Made by a program: the position numbers and the translations under genes
Notes under the pieces: generated by a model
The model's database searches: none
The model's input: the letters and a program-made list of their open reading frames with translations, nothing else
Told to the model about the DNA's origin: nothing
Shown: piece after piece, positions 34,487 to 46,268 of the stretch
Position numbering within the stretch: position 1 is the first letter of the stretch
How the letters are laid out: each line of letters opens with the position of its first letter
Source: Phialophora verrucosa
Taxonomy: Eukaryota; Ascomycota; Eurotiomycetes; Chaetothyriales; Herpotrichiellaceae
Length of the DNA: 64,000 bases
Assembly (NCBI GenBank): GCA_002099365.1
Contig: MSED01000005.1
Span: 1,364,001 to 1,428,000 of the forward strand
Direction of reading: 5' to 3'

Positions 34487-37400
34487 CGTGGGCAGTTCGG
34501 ACCAAATTCTTGTTGCAGGGCAGTTCTATCGCATATATATAAGACATAGCTCTTCATGACGGTTCACAGTGCTCTGCAATGTATATGGAGGAACCACGGG
34601 CACCGCCCGTTTTGCACGGCGCTGGGCCCCAATCCCATCCGCGAGGTGCTCGGACGAGCATGATGATAACAAATGATCGAGCTCCCAGACACCGCCTGTT
34701 CGTTGGGCCTCTGAAGGCTTAGAACCAGCAAAGCTCTTTGGTTCTTGGATGAAAGACTTATAAATACTGGCTGCTCTGCGACAAGCCCGTATCGAGTCCA
34801 GAGTGCGCGAGAAGAGGCGCAGACGAACGGTTCGAGTCCTGTCAGCCTTGTGAGCCCACAACTCAAAGTCAAGACGAGGCTCCAGTCAGCAATCACACGG
34901 TCCAACATTGGCCTGTCATAGTACTGCATCATTTAATCGTTGAGGCTTAGCCGTTGCCTCGCGCGTGGTCGCAAGGCGGCGTGAAGGAAGACTTGTCGCG
35001 ACTTTAATGAAGCAGCGAACGGCAGATGTCGTCGGACTGTCACTGCCAGAGGCTGGCCGACGGCATGAATTTCCAGCAACAGCTGCACAGAACATTCCGG
35101 TCGAATCATCATCGACCTCGATCCGGCAGAAAGGGTTGCAACTGAAGGGTGAGTGGTGGCCCGGCTGGCGCAGGCGAGTACTGTACTCGTACAATACTGT
35201 ACCTCGTACCCCCCCAGTCGATTTCCAACCGGGGCCGAGCACAAGCAGCACGCCGCAGTTTCCTGTTTGCAGCTCGCTCGCTCTCCGCTTCCTCACGTCT
35301 TCCTCACGCCTTCATCACCCAGTCTCCTGCTCTTGACACTCGGTCGCCCAGTGTTCACGGATGCAATTGGATCTCTGGATACCAACGCAATAACTCGTCA
35401 CAGCCCGCTCCATCTCAGACATGCGGCATATTGTCCGCGCCACACGGATTCTGCAGCTTGATGCCCAAGGACCATGTGCCACGTTTTCCATTCCTTCAAT
35501 CACCGCCTTTTGCTACCTCACTTTCACCAGTCGGAAGTTTCACACTGCACTATCACACCGCCGCTTGAACTCGATTCGTCATGTAAGCCGGCAAGATATC
35601 CTTAACATGGACACCTGATTGCCGGGCGCTGCATTCTGCCCAACGAGGCACATTCCCTGGCGGCCATGAGAGAGTCCAGACAGTGAAAGAAAGAGTTATC
35701 CACGACGCAGAAAGCCTCGCCATGGTGACACAATGCATGCTGCTGTGCCACCCTGGCCCGGAAAAAGTCTGCGTCCCAGATTACCGCTGTGCAGTGTGGC
35801 CTGTTGTGCCACGTCAGACCAACCTCTCCAAGCTGCGCATTTTGTTGAAGGTAAGTCAAGCAGACGCAGCTGATGAATCCAGTAATACTACTGAGGTCGT
35901 GATTGGGTCACTGAGGGATGGCTCACCCAGGGCTGCTGGGCGTCGCTCGTGCAGTACAACGATCATGAGAGTCCGAATGATCCAACTCAAAGTCCGAGCT
36001 ACTTATCACGGAAGCAAGAGGCAGTCCATGCTATATACTCTGTTGTTGCATCCAGTTAGTCGGCACTAATACTTGATACCCGGCGGACGTGGGGACTAAG
36101 CCAGTCCCTGGTTCGCGTGGCCTCGCAGAAAGGTTGAGCCTGCTGATCACGATTGGTTTTTCGATCTCACAAGCACAACCACTTAGCCTGCGACAAGTGG
36201 ATAACTCCCTGTCGACTGCTCTACGCGTACACCAATGGTTTACGCACTCTTCCTACCGCGGGCCGCTAGGTCAAGCCTTGGTGTGGGATCTCCTATGGGA
36301 CTCGAGGACCGCCTCGTTCCCAAGATGCGGCGCAGCCATGAGAGGACCGTCTTCATCTGCTTAGCGTGGATTACGAGCAACCCAAGTTTGTGGTAAGGGT
36401 TCCGGACTTCACCTCAAGCTCGAAAATTTCGATCTTTGTCTTTGCTTGGGTGCAATGCTTTCCCTTTCGCGGTCACACCGCTTCTTTGTGACCTACCCGA
36501 AGCATCATCTTACGTAGCCCACGCGGAACCGGGAAGGCGCGTCGCATCCGTCCAGTGTCTGTTGATGGTCTCATCGGCACGGCACACATGAACCCTCGAC
36601 GGCTACGCTGCTCCCCATCTCAGCGTCTCCGTCAGGTACTGCTGTCGAAGCAGGGTTTGCCGGTCGAACCCAGTCGACCTATTATCATGCTCCATATCGT
36701 CGCATACTCTGTACACCCTGGATTCATCGGACAAAGGGGCGTTTCGGGCTGGCGACTCAAAAACTCAAGAAATGACGGGCAGGCAGTCTCCTGTATCCAG
36801 GAGCGAGTATGTTAAGATGTGGACCACAACAACTACAAGAGCTACATACAAGGGTCGGACAAGTTCACGTTTCTACTGGAATTGGCTCGGATACTCTTTA
36901 CCGTTCTGTCGGTCGTTCGTGGAAGGTCCATAAACATATGGTTGCGCTTCAGGCTTAATCGTTGATCAGGTGGCCCTTCTCGCTCCCTGGCGGCGATGGA
37001 GCCTTAGAAACTCCAACTCCATACTTTGTGCTGTGTGCATAACAGCCAGCTCATCCGAACCCAATTGCATCGGTGAACCTCAAGCATTCTTGTATGTACC
37101 ACTTGGACCCCAAACTTCCAGCACCCTGAACAGCATGCGGCTGACGGTAGCGCCGGCGTCGGATGCACACCGTCGCGGGATAAACATGATGAACTCTCCC
37201 CAGCATGCTGGCCTTCCTTTATGGTTTCCGTGTCTCGGTTTCGAGGAACGTTTTACACTGCAACACTGCGACTCCCCTTCGCGATGGTGAAACTGACGCC
37301 TCAAACCTGCGCAAACCACCCTTTTTTCCCCTTCCCTCTCAGCATAGCCGTGGTCAACGATGAGGTATTAGGCAGCGATCAGTATATACGCAGTACGGTA

Positions 37401-38076
37401 ATATAGTGCAGTATATACCGTTCTTAGGGTGACACTAGGTCATACCCCGTACTTTGCATTACCACTCGTCCTTTGTCATTGTATTCACTCGTACTCGTAC
37501 ATCGCATTGCTAGTCTGAACATGTATCTGTACGATGTACGGACGCGTCGCCGCGACTCCGCCACGGCCGACGTTGCACAACGTCGGCGCGCGATCACGTT
37601 ACTTTGTACGTATTACTCCCGTTAACTCCCCATGGTCAGCCCAAATCCTCATTTCCAACGAAAGAGCAACGTAGTGCACAAGACGTGTCGGAGGCAAAAT
37701 GTATATTCACCTCAAGAGCCCGATTGCTCGGGCTACGCGCGACGTGAGATAAACCATTCAACGTGCTGTCATATTGGTCTTGATATGGAGATGCAGAGGC
37801 ACTCAGATGGGGAAACGGTCTCGTTTCCTTTCCACCCACTCCTTCACCAGCAAGTGTTCCCTAACTCATTGTCTCCCGGCATCCTCCAGCATAACCTGCG
37901 ATGGCATTACTGCCGGCCGATAGAAAGACAGCCTTCCGCCACATCTTGCTCCAAGCGGATCTCTTTCGCATAGCATCCCTGTGGTAAGCTCAACATGAGC
38001 GTTACCTCTTTCTCCACATCCCTTCAGTTTCGCCTTCACAACATAAGCTGTTGACCCTCTGTCGGCGCTTAGGCCC
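34487..38076. other. Gene-poor spacer
   Basis: No firm gene. Dispersed-motif copies occur at 35183-35192 and 37491-37500. A plausible 5' splice site (AAG then GTAAGT, near 35850) follows a short plus-strand frame, and the opposite strand of 35602-35859 also reads a coding-like frame; neither could be extended. Confidence 0.35.
37566..37587. repeat. Inverted repeat, 10-base arms, 2-base loop
   Basis: GCCGACGTTG followed by CA and CAACGTCGGC: a perfect GC-rich hairpin or a dyad-symmetric protein-binding site, in non-coding sequence about 500 bases beyond the end of the gene at 38077. Confidence 0.8.
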
Positions 38077-41000
38077 CTAATCTAACATCATGATCGAATG
38101 GCCCAACTGAAGTCTCGATCGGTTGGCGTGTTTTTGAATGTGTTTCTCTACTTCATCCTTGAAAGCAACCTCATCCCAGTAGTAGTTGAGTGTCACAACG
38201 GTATTGATAGGGTCGCTGAACTCCGGGACAAGAAGGAGTCCGAAAACTGTATCAAGGATCTGCTTGTTCGTAGTGTCCACGGTCCAGTTTCGATCGAAGA
38301 TAGAGTGACTAAGAGAAGAGCACGTTAGTCTGAACGTGTCCAGCGGTACAAACTGGATAACCAGGACTTGAAGAGTGCTGGACGGACAACTTACCAGATT
38401 CTCCCATGTCTGTTGACGTTAGGGTGAAACATGGGAGTGACGAATCTTCCATGTGGTGCTTTGCGCGGATAGTCCTCGTTCATATCCAAATATAGGACGA
38501 AGGCTCCGCTTGCATAAGCCGACCCGGAAGGACCCTGAAGAACAACTTTCCAGAAGCCCATGTTGGTCTCGGAAACATAGACGTCGTATGAAGGATGGTG
38601 GTGACTAGCAACATCACGGATCTCCTGCAGCAGCCTCCTAGAACGGAGCAATGATGTTGAAACATTCGATTGCTCGGACAGACTCGACGCCCTAGTCCGT
38701 TCAAATTGGCCGATCCGGATGAACACGTCATTGAGGTTGTCATGAGTCTTTCGAGCAGGGTATTCATCCCTCGTAACCGCATCCACCTTGGCCATTGAGC
38801 TGGACTGGACGGCCCCAAAGTTGAGGCCCGAAGCGGTCATTAGCCGAAATACTGGTGGTCGCTCATGTATTGACAACACCGGTTCGAGTTCGCACAGTGC
38901 AGATGCTTCCTCTATTGAAGTTGGCGCGAATTTGTAGCCGCCGGTGAGGTACGAAATGGTTCTTAATGCGCGATTGTTTTGTTTTCCGATGCACACCGAG
39001 TCGACCACAATTTTATGCTGGAGCAATGTTCGACAAACGTCTTCGACACCTCTGAGTGAACTCGTATCTACCCCGTCAGACAGACAGACAATTCTCTTTT
39101 GTATATGGGGTTGCGGACGGCTGATTTCAACCAGATGATCCGCCGCCAGCGCAAGTGCATCCCACAATGCAGTATCGCCGTCTTCCTTCATTTTGTCGAC
39201 GGCTTGGCGAAAATTCTCGACCACATCGGTCACCTTCTGCGAGACCCGTGCTTGAGTCCCGAAAGTGATCAAGCCGACATTGGTGGGGAAGTTGTAGGCG
39301 ATGAGACGGTTGATGAATGACGAGAAAACTTGCTTGGTCACGGCCATCCTCGTCAATATTTTCGCTTGGCGTCTGTCTCTTCGCTTCATGTCGTCTGCGC
39401 TCTCATATCCAAGCAATTGAACCTTCAATACCCGACAGCGGTCATACTTACCCGGGTCACCCGCAGCCTGCCCTGAGATGCGGGACGGCGAGCCAAGCTC
39501 ACGCAAGCGTGGATAAAGTGCTTCATGCTCTCGAACTGTGACGCGAGAAAGACCCCGAATACTTCCAGACAACGAGGACCAGGGGTCGTTTCTCGATCCG
39601 ATGGCAGTCCCGTCTCCGCCATCTCTGAGATCGGTCCACGGAGAATGGTCGTACGCGCAATCATACTCGCCGAGATTCTGAACGCAAAATCTCCAGTGCC
39701 GGAAGATGACCGAGGCGAAGGTGACTTGGGAGTCTGATGGAATCCAGTAATTGAATGTTTCTTCGGATCTGCGACCATCCGTATAGACTCGAATGAGGCA
39801 CATCTGTTCTTTGACTGTTGAAGTTCTTGGGGTATCACCGTCAGACATGTTGTTTGGACTAATTGTAATTGTCTGATTGCCCACCACTCCCTTTCGACCT
39901 GCATTCTCTTCAGTGCAAGGGAGATGAGCACCGCCCAAGTGCAAAGAGAAGCTCGTGTAGAGGCCCCGCATTCCTCGAAAGGCGATCTTGTGTATGTCCA
40001 TGAGTGTTGCGGACCCTGGTATCTCCCGAGTAAAACGAACGGTTGGACCGATAAAGTCGATCATCGTTTGCGACAGACGGGAGCTCATTCGAGTGCGTTT
40101 TGGCGACGATGGCAAACGTTGGATGACATCCTCAGCCTTGACCCATGCCTTGATCTGATTAGCCAGTGATTGTTGGTGCCATACTGTTGTGTCCTCAACA
40201 GGGAGTCCTGTCAGAGGCGAGCTGTTTCGGATTCGGTACCATCTCTCGATCGCCTTTCTGTCGAACGTAAAGCCATCGACAGTTCTGACAGGGTCCTCGA
40301 AGACAACCTGGCTGATAGGGCAGAGGTACTCTTGAGGGACCACACAGAAGTCCACCAAGCCTGTTGTATCGTGCGAAGCCGAGGATGCAGGACCGGAGGG
40401 CAAGTCATCACCGTAAGACCACCAAAACTCGTTTGATACAAATGAAGGGTCCCTAGCTGTAAAAACTAGGAAGTCCAGCAGAGCTTGCTCTTGGTGATTC
40501 AGTCCAGTTAAGACTCTCCGCAGTGAGTTCATTCGTCGCTCCGTAATTGAGGCACGAGAATATGCTTCAGTGGCCCACCCAGAGACTTGACGTTGCTTGG
40601 ACGCCAGGTGGCGGAGCTCTCGGATGAGTGACGTTCTTACAAACTCCAGAATCTCTTCAGCGGCTTCCATAGGCTCCTCAGGATAGTGGTGAATGATGTG
40701 CAAAATGTCTTCGTAGGACTCGTGATCACGCAAATAGGCCTTCATCTCTGCCAACGGAATTTTTGAATCATCCTCATCGTCGAGCAGAACATCTTCATTG
40801 TCCTCGGAGTCCGAATCGTCGCTGTCGTCGTCCGCGTTTCCAAATCCAGACGTTTCGCCCATGCTAAGACTACAGTCCACGCAGAAGACTATCAATTCGG
40901 TCGGCAGAGACTCTTTGCGGCGGAAATCGGCGCTGAATAAATCAAAAACATTTGTTCGATCTTTTTCACGGGCTTTGAGGACGGGTTCGAGCATCAGCGA

Positions 41001-43191
41001 AATGATTGTGACGTCCACATTCTCTTCAAGACCAGTCAATGGATGGAAAACTGCATGGTCTTGACCTGGCGCGGCACACGCAGCTCTTCCGGTGTAAACG
41101 GCCATGTTTCCACGTCGATCGAGCGTCAAACTGGGGATCTTGGCATTGGACAGCTGACGCGGCGCGACCACCACAAGCTTAGTCTCCTCACAGAGCGATG
41201 CAACGAAGAGAATGTCAGAAGACAAGCCCTTCGGGTCGAGGGAGTGGGATTGCACTGTTGCATACTGCTCAAGTGCCGCGCTTAGCAAGTCTGCCTCGTA
41301 ATAGGGGACCTCTGGTGCCACGCCGCCATAAAGCAGGGCCACTCGTATCAGCCTGGAATCATCCCGACTGCAGTCCTTGAGGTAGCATAACGGACTGTCG
41401 TTGAGCAACGACGAGACAGACAAAGCGTTGAAGACACTTTTGTTGACAAGGCCAAGGTTTGTCAAGACGGGGTCAGTGACTGCTTCCATCGTCTTTGCAT
41501 CCCTCAAATCGACTGTATGATAGCCGGCAATATAGGGCAAGGCAGGACTCTGGGTATCTGGTTTGCCATTCTGGTGACTAGCTGGGTCGCGAACACCGTG
41601 CAAGATGATTCCAAAGACAAGCCTCGCGCCCTCCAAGCTGCGCCGTATTTCATTCGAAACGATGTTGAGAGGTATGAGTTCTTCCGCCACAGCGGCAATA
41701 CACTGCACCAGAGCAGCACTCTCGTTTGGTGTGAGCGTCTTGCCGTCCATAAGGATATGGGTGGCTCTCACCGCTGGCGGAAAGCGAGTTAGTGCGTGCG
41801 TAATCCTGAGTACCTCATTCTGACGATAGTCATCGAACTCCTGAGATCCAACGACATGTGAAAAGACTCGAAGTGAGGCTAGGAACGCAGCCATCCCACG
41901 GTCTGATTGCACCGACGGCAGTCTCCAGTGTGAATCAGCTCTAAACATCATATCCTTCCCTTTTGCCTTTTGCACAATGCCGTCAGATTTCCATTCCACG
42001 GCATAAAGCGTGAGGACACCGTTGATAGCAATGTCAGTAAGTGTAGCATCTTTCAGCGTCAGGTCGTAATTTTTAGTGCTTATGGGGCCTTCAACAGTGT
42101 GTAGATCAAGCTTAACGCGAGGTGAGCCGAGGCCCGATGTTGAAGAGGCTCCATTTGTTCGGTGCCTGTCAGAAGAGCAGATAGCAACCACAGGCAAGCG
42201 ACCGTAACTGTCTCCATCTTCAAGGCCACCTTTACAGAACACAGCCTTCGTGTCGGTGAAGTCCTCTCCGAAGCGGTTGACAAGCCTTGCCATTAAAGCT
42301 GAATGGCTCTTCGTTGGAACGTCCAGCTTCTCAATGTCGCCATTTCCAGAAACAACTAAAACACGGTCGGAGGCTGATGAGTTGGTGGTTCTGGTTTCGT
42401 AACATCTGGAAGGGCAGTCGTACTCTTGGTTGGCATCAAGACACTGAGAATGAATGACATGTCCACAGGGCAAATCGGTACGTCGGAGTACGTATTTTTG
42501 GCAATTATCGCTGTTCGTTGCGCCGAAGTTGGAGATCAGGGGATTGGAGCATCGGGCACAAAGTGCAGAAGGAGACGTAGCCGATGATCCAAAGTAGCAG
42601 GGCTGGCCTACGCTCTTGTGACCTATGCAAGCATGTTTGTCCCATTGACCTCTCTTGACTAGTAACTGTGCCAGCTTGCAGTTACATTCGGTCGCCACCG
42701 CTTGTTCCGCTGGCTCTGTTGGAAGGTGAAGGTGTTGTGCGATTGCCTGCCGGATCTCTGTAAGGGTCGTGGAGGGTGGGTAGTAGCGGCCATTCTGCAA
42801 CAAAGGGATGTAGCGAATCTCCGGAGTTCGTTGTGCGAGGTTTGGAGTAATGACGCGAATCTGAAGTGCGCCGGTCACTGGGGAGAGGTCGTCACCAACG
42901 ACCTGGGTGTCTTTCCAAGGGCCGTCATTAAAAATGAGGTAAAGTACATCTGAAGAGGTGGTGATCACATCTCCGACTATGTCGCCTGCTTCGATCAAGT
43001 AACCGTTATCGGAACCAAGACACAGCTTCAAAGAGTCGTATCGGATAGAGGAAGGCAGAGACCGGTATTTAGAGGCGCGCTGGAGGACGGTTTCGGCAAG
43101 GTCAGAAAATGGCTTGCTGTTGTCGAACGGTACCACAAGGTCAAGCCTATCGCCCTTTTGGCGGGATCAAGGCGACCTTTATAGGTGCCAT
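38077..43191 (-). CDS. Giant ubiquitin-system fusion: UBL-like, RING-like, VWA split by a U-box, C-terminal E2 (UBC)
   Basis: Minus strand. The long open frame begins at 43136 (a GTG; numbering below starts there) and runs to 38395; an 86-nt intron (38394-38309) leads to the last exon 38308-38077, about 1,657 residues. Domains: ubiquitin-like (beta-grasp-type) stretches near 1-80 and 90-165 (tentative); a RING-like finger C193, C196, C224, H226, H229, C232, C241, C245; a third tentative ubiquitin-like part at 255-320; a VWA first strand with MIDAS D754-C-S756-L-S758; an acidic loop; a U-box from about 935 to 1000 (YLCPISQVVFEDPV); the rest of the VWA (T1322 in GDTALWD, D1354 in SDGVD); and a UBC domain from about 1510 with HPN at 1571-1573 and the catalytic Cys at 1581, whose codon TG^T is split by the intron. 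The likely start is ATG 43191 (MAPIKVALIPPKG), but one extra base near 43153 shifts the frame. The product could charge and transfer ubiquitin in one chain, partner E1 being elsewhere. Confidence 0.88.
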
Positions 43192-44287
43192 TATGTCAAG
43201 TGAGGCCAGGGAAGTGGCGCAGAGATTTCAACGAAGTGGTTGTGGGATGAGACTCAAGAAGGAAGGGTTAAAGACGAGGAAGGGAGAAGCAGTCAGCAAG
43301 GTAGTGGAAAGTAAAGTCGCAATCAACAAAGGCTCATTCTGTCCTCGCTCCCTTCTGAGAGGCAGTTGGTGACAAGACGAGGCGTGAAGTTGTGTCAGTG
43401 AGGTGCTTGAGGCTGAAGCATATCTGCAACGAGAAATAAAGGTGCGGCAGACGCGGTACATGTCAAGGGAAGTCCACAAACATACTCTTAAGCCAGATAA
43501 CTCGGAGGACTCCTTCCTGCTTGTATTGTCGACTTGATTCAGACTGAGGCTATCCGAACCGCCTTGAGGTTGATTTCAACCCCGCCTCGCTTGGCTACTA
43601 GATACTCAGTATCCAAAGTTTGGCTCGTGACTGGAGACCGGGGCGGCTCCTGCAGGAAGGCAACATTGCAGGTTTCCCGCCGTCATCTTGCCAATGGCAG
43701 CCTTTCCCATGCATGCTCCGGGCAATTGCAGTTTGCATGTCTCGTGTTCGAGCGGGAGGACGAATTGGTGGTCCCTGAGATCACCCTCCGTCCGTGTAAT
43801 GAGTACTGTGTAGAGATCGATCAGAACTCAAATTTAGACAACTCTCGATCCTTGAACTTGAAAGTGGGGCCTAGGCCAACACTAGTCCTGAGATAAATGA
43901 TAGCCTCGTCACTCCGACCTGAGGCGCATCGCTACGTACTAGGCTTATAGCCTCATACTCGTACACAAACTCTTTGCGGACTGACTACGAGTACTCATTT
44001 GATACGGCAACAGAGGTTCATGGGATACTCCGCATTGATCTAAGATCGAGATAAGTTCGTGAATTGAAGGAGCTTCAGAGCATTTTGTGGATTGTGGAGC
44101 ACCGTAGCGAATACGGCGGACCGTACCTCTTTATGCATACTAGGCTGGCCACTGATGCGCGTCTCAGTTGCGGCATCCCAAAAGTTGAGGTTTTGAGAAT
44201 TCCTACATCAGTCAAGCCTCAGCTGTACCAATCTCTCTTCGAGCTCCGTCAACATCTCCACGATCCTAGACCTTCAAGCATCCAGCC
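43192..44287. promoter_or_regulatory. Divergent promoter region between the E2/U-box gene and RPN7
   Basis: About 1.1 kb between two start codons facing apart. Two copies of the dispersed element lie close together at 43956-43964 and 43986-43994. No recognised proteasome-associated control element (Rpn4-type GGTGGCAAA) was noticed. Confidence 0.45.
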
Positions 44288-45787
44288 ATGGGCTCAGATC
44301 CTCAGTTCGCCAAGTATCCCGACCTAACCCTAGCCCAACATATCTTCACCCTCGCCAACGCACCTCAGGCCGTCCAGCCAACGTCGCTAAACTACCTACA
44401 AAATGCGATTAAGGACCATAAGATGGCACCGTTATATCGGCATCTGGCTCATCCCACTGAAGGCGTTCTGAACGCCGTGGGCGAAAGTACAGCTCAACCG
44501 CCGCAACAGCCCTCGAAACCTCCTGCTCGACGAGCGTCTCTAGTGTCAAGCAACCTATTACCGCCCAAGAAACCTGTACCTTCCGGCATCCTGCCGTGGG
44601 ACGAATCTCTCTACGAGGAGCTGAAGGCGGAAAATGAAAAAGAGCTGGAGGAATTCCAGAAAGAGGAGGAAGAGGCCGAGAAGGAGGCAGGAGAAACAGA
44701 GATCCAAGCGGCTCGAAGCAAGCGTGCGGAATTCTGGGCTCGCGTTGGTGACAAGGTAGGTAATCGGAAAGTCATATTGTGGGAGCATTGAGCTAACATG
44801 CTGCAGGACAAAGCTATTGCCGCCTACGAGAAAGTGTTCGACAAGACTGGCCCGTTAGGAACGAAGATTGACATTGTCCTCGCGATCATTCGAATCGGCA
44901 TATTCTTCAACGACAAGGCATTCGCTAAGAAGCAGATTGACCGTGCGAGCATCCTGGTAGAGAGCGGTGGAGACTGGGACCGAAGGAATAGATTGAAGGC
45001 TTACAAGGGCCTACACCTCCTCACCGTCCGATCCTACAACGTCGCTGCGCCGCTGCTCCTCGACAGTCTCTCCACCTTCACCAGCTATGAACTCTGCAGT
45101 TACTCTTCTCTGGTCGTGTATGCCGTTCTGGCGGGCTCTCTTTCGCTGAAGCGGGTTGACTTCAAGGCCAAAGTCGTAGACGCTCCAGAGATTAAAGCGA
45201 TCCTGGGGGACACCGAAGACAAAGCAGAAGGTGGAGATGAGGAGATGAAGGATGTGTCTGCTTCAACCGCAGAACGCGCGACCGGGTTGGTTAATGTGAA
45301 CGCTCTCGGGACGACGGGTGCAGTAGAGTCGCAGATCGAGGCGCCCGTGGATGTTTCGTCTCTGGGTCAGCTGGTGAACAGTCTCTACACCGGCAACTAT
45401 CGAAAGTTCTTCCTGGCCTTGGCCGCGGTTGAAGAGAACTTCTTGACGCAAGACCGCTACCTGTACGAACATCGGGCATGGTTTGTCCGCGAGATGAGAC
45501 TGCGAGGTTATCAGCAACTACTACAATCCTACCGAGTGGTGGGGCTAGCGACGATGGCACAAGCGTTTGGCGTCAGCGTTGACTTCTTGGACAGAGATCT
45601 GGCGAAATTCATTGCTGGTGGTCGGGTCAGTTGTACGATTGACCGAGTGCAAGGAACAATCGAGACAACTCGTCCCGACGACAAGAACAAGCAGTATGCA
45701 GATGTGGTGAAACAAGGCGATGCCTTGATCACCAAGCTGCAGAAGTACGGCCAGGCTGTGAGGCTGAGGGGAAGCGAACGAGCTTGA
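44288..45787 (+). CDS. RPN7: 26S proteasome regulatory subunit Rpn7 (PSMD6)
   Basis: Two exons, 44288-44755 and 44807-45787, with a 51-nt GTAGGT..CAG intron having an AGCTAAC branch site; 482 residues. The start at 44288 (MGSDPQFAKYPDLTLAQ) gives the typical N-terminus. A charged Glu/Lys coiled-coil stretch (residues about 110-150) leads into the TPR-like helical repeats, with the family block EKVFDKTGPLGTKIDIVLAI right after the splice junction. The PCI domain occupies about 330-460 (SLYTGNYRKFFLALA; then RELIN-type winged helix, AQAFGVSVDFLDRDLAKFI). Role: structural subunit of the proteasome lid, next to Rpn3 and Rpn6. An acidic insert near residue 300 (GDEEMKDV) is typical of fungal members. 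Slightly longer than the yeast protein (429). Confidence 0.95.
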
Positions 45788-46268
45788 ACGCAAGTCTCCG
45801 GGTTTCAGTCTTTCATGGCACGCTGGCAGGTGATGCATACGGGAGCAAGGTGTTTTGGCCACTGGCAAGAGACTGCGCCGATTGCGCTTGTACCATACAT
45901 ACTCTTAGACACGGCACGTCCTCCTCATTTCTGCCACTAACACCTGGATGAGAGGCCTCGATTAAATAATCCACGTCAAATGGTGCTCACCAATGAATTT
46001 GTCTCGGCTTCGAGACCCCTGCAGCAACTGACAAGTGTGATTTCCCCCACATTTGGTGATAAGATAGACGAGGGAGCTTCGCCATGACAGCTACTCGTTA
46101 CAGGAGACGCGGTCGATCTGGCTGGTTGTGGCTCTCGTATATCACAATCTCCAGCATTATCTTCTCTGACCTCACGATAAGGCTCACCAACTCGTGTGCT
46201 AGTAGTTCGACTTGTTCGCGCCCCACTGATCACTCCAACAGTGGACATCCCTCTTTCCGTCCACCGAG
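45788..46268. other. Spacer between RPN7 and the aminotransferase gene
   Basis: 3' flank of RPN7 and promoter of the next gene; no gene supported. Confidence 0.4.

Noticed and set aside
34810..34850. GGTTCGAGTCC resembling a tRNA B box
   Set aside because: The flanking bases do not form a T-arm stem and no A box or acceptor stem is found at the right distance.
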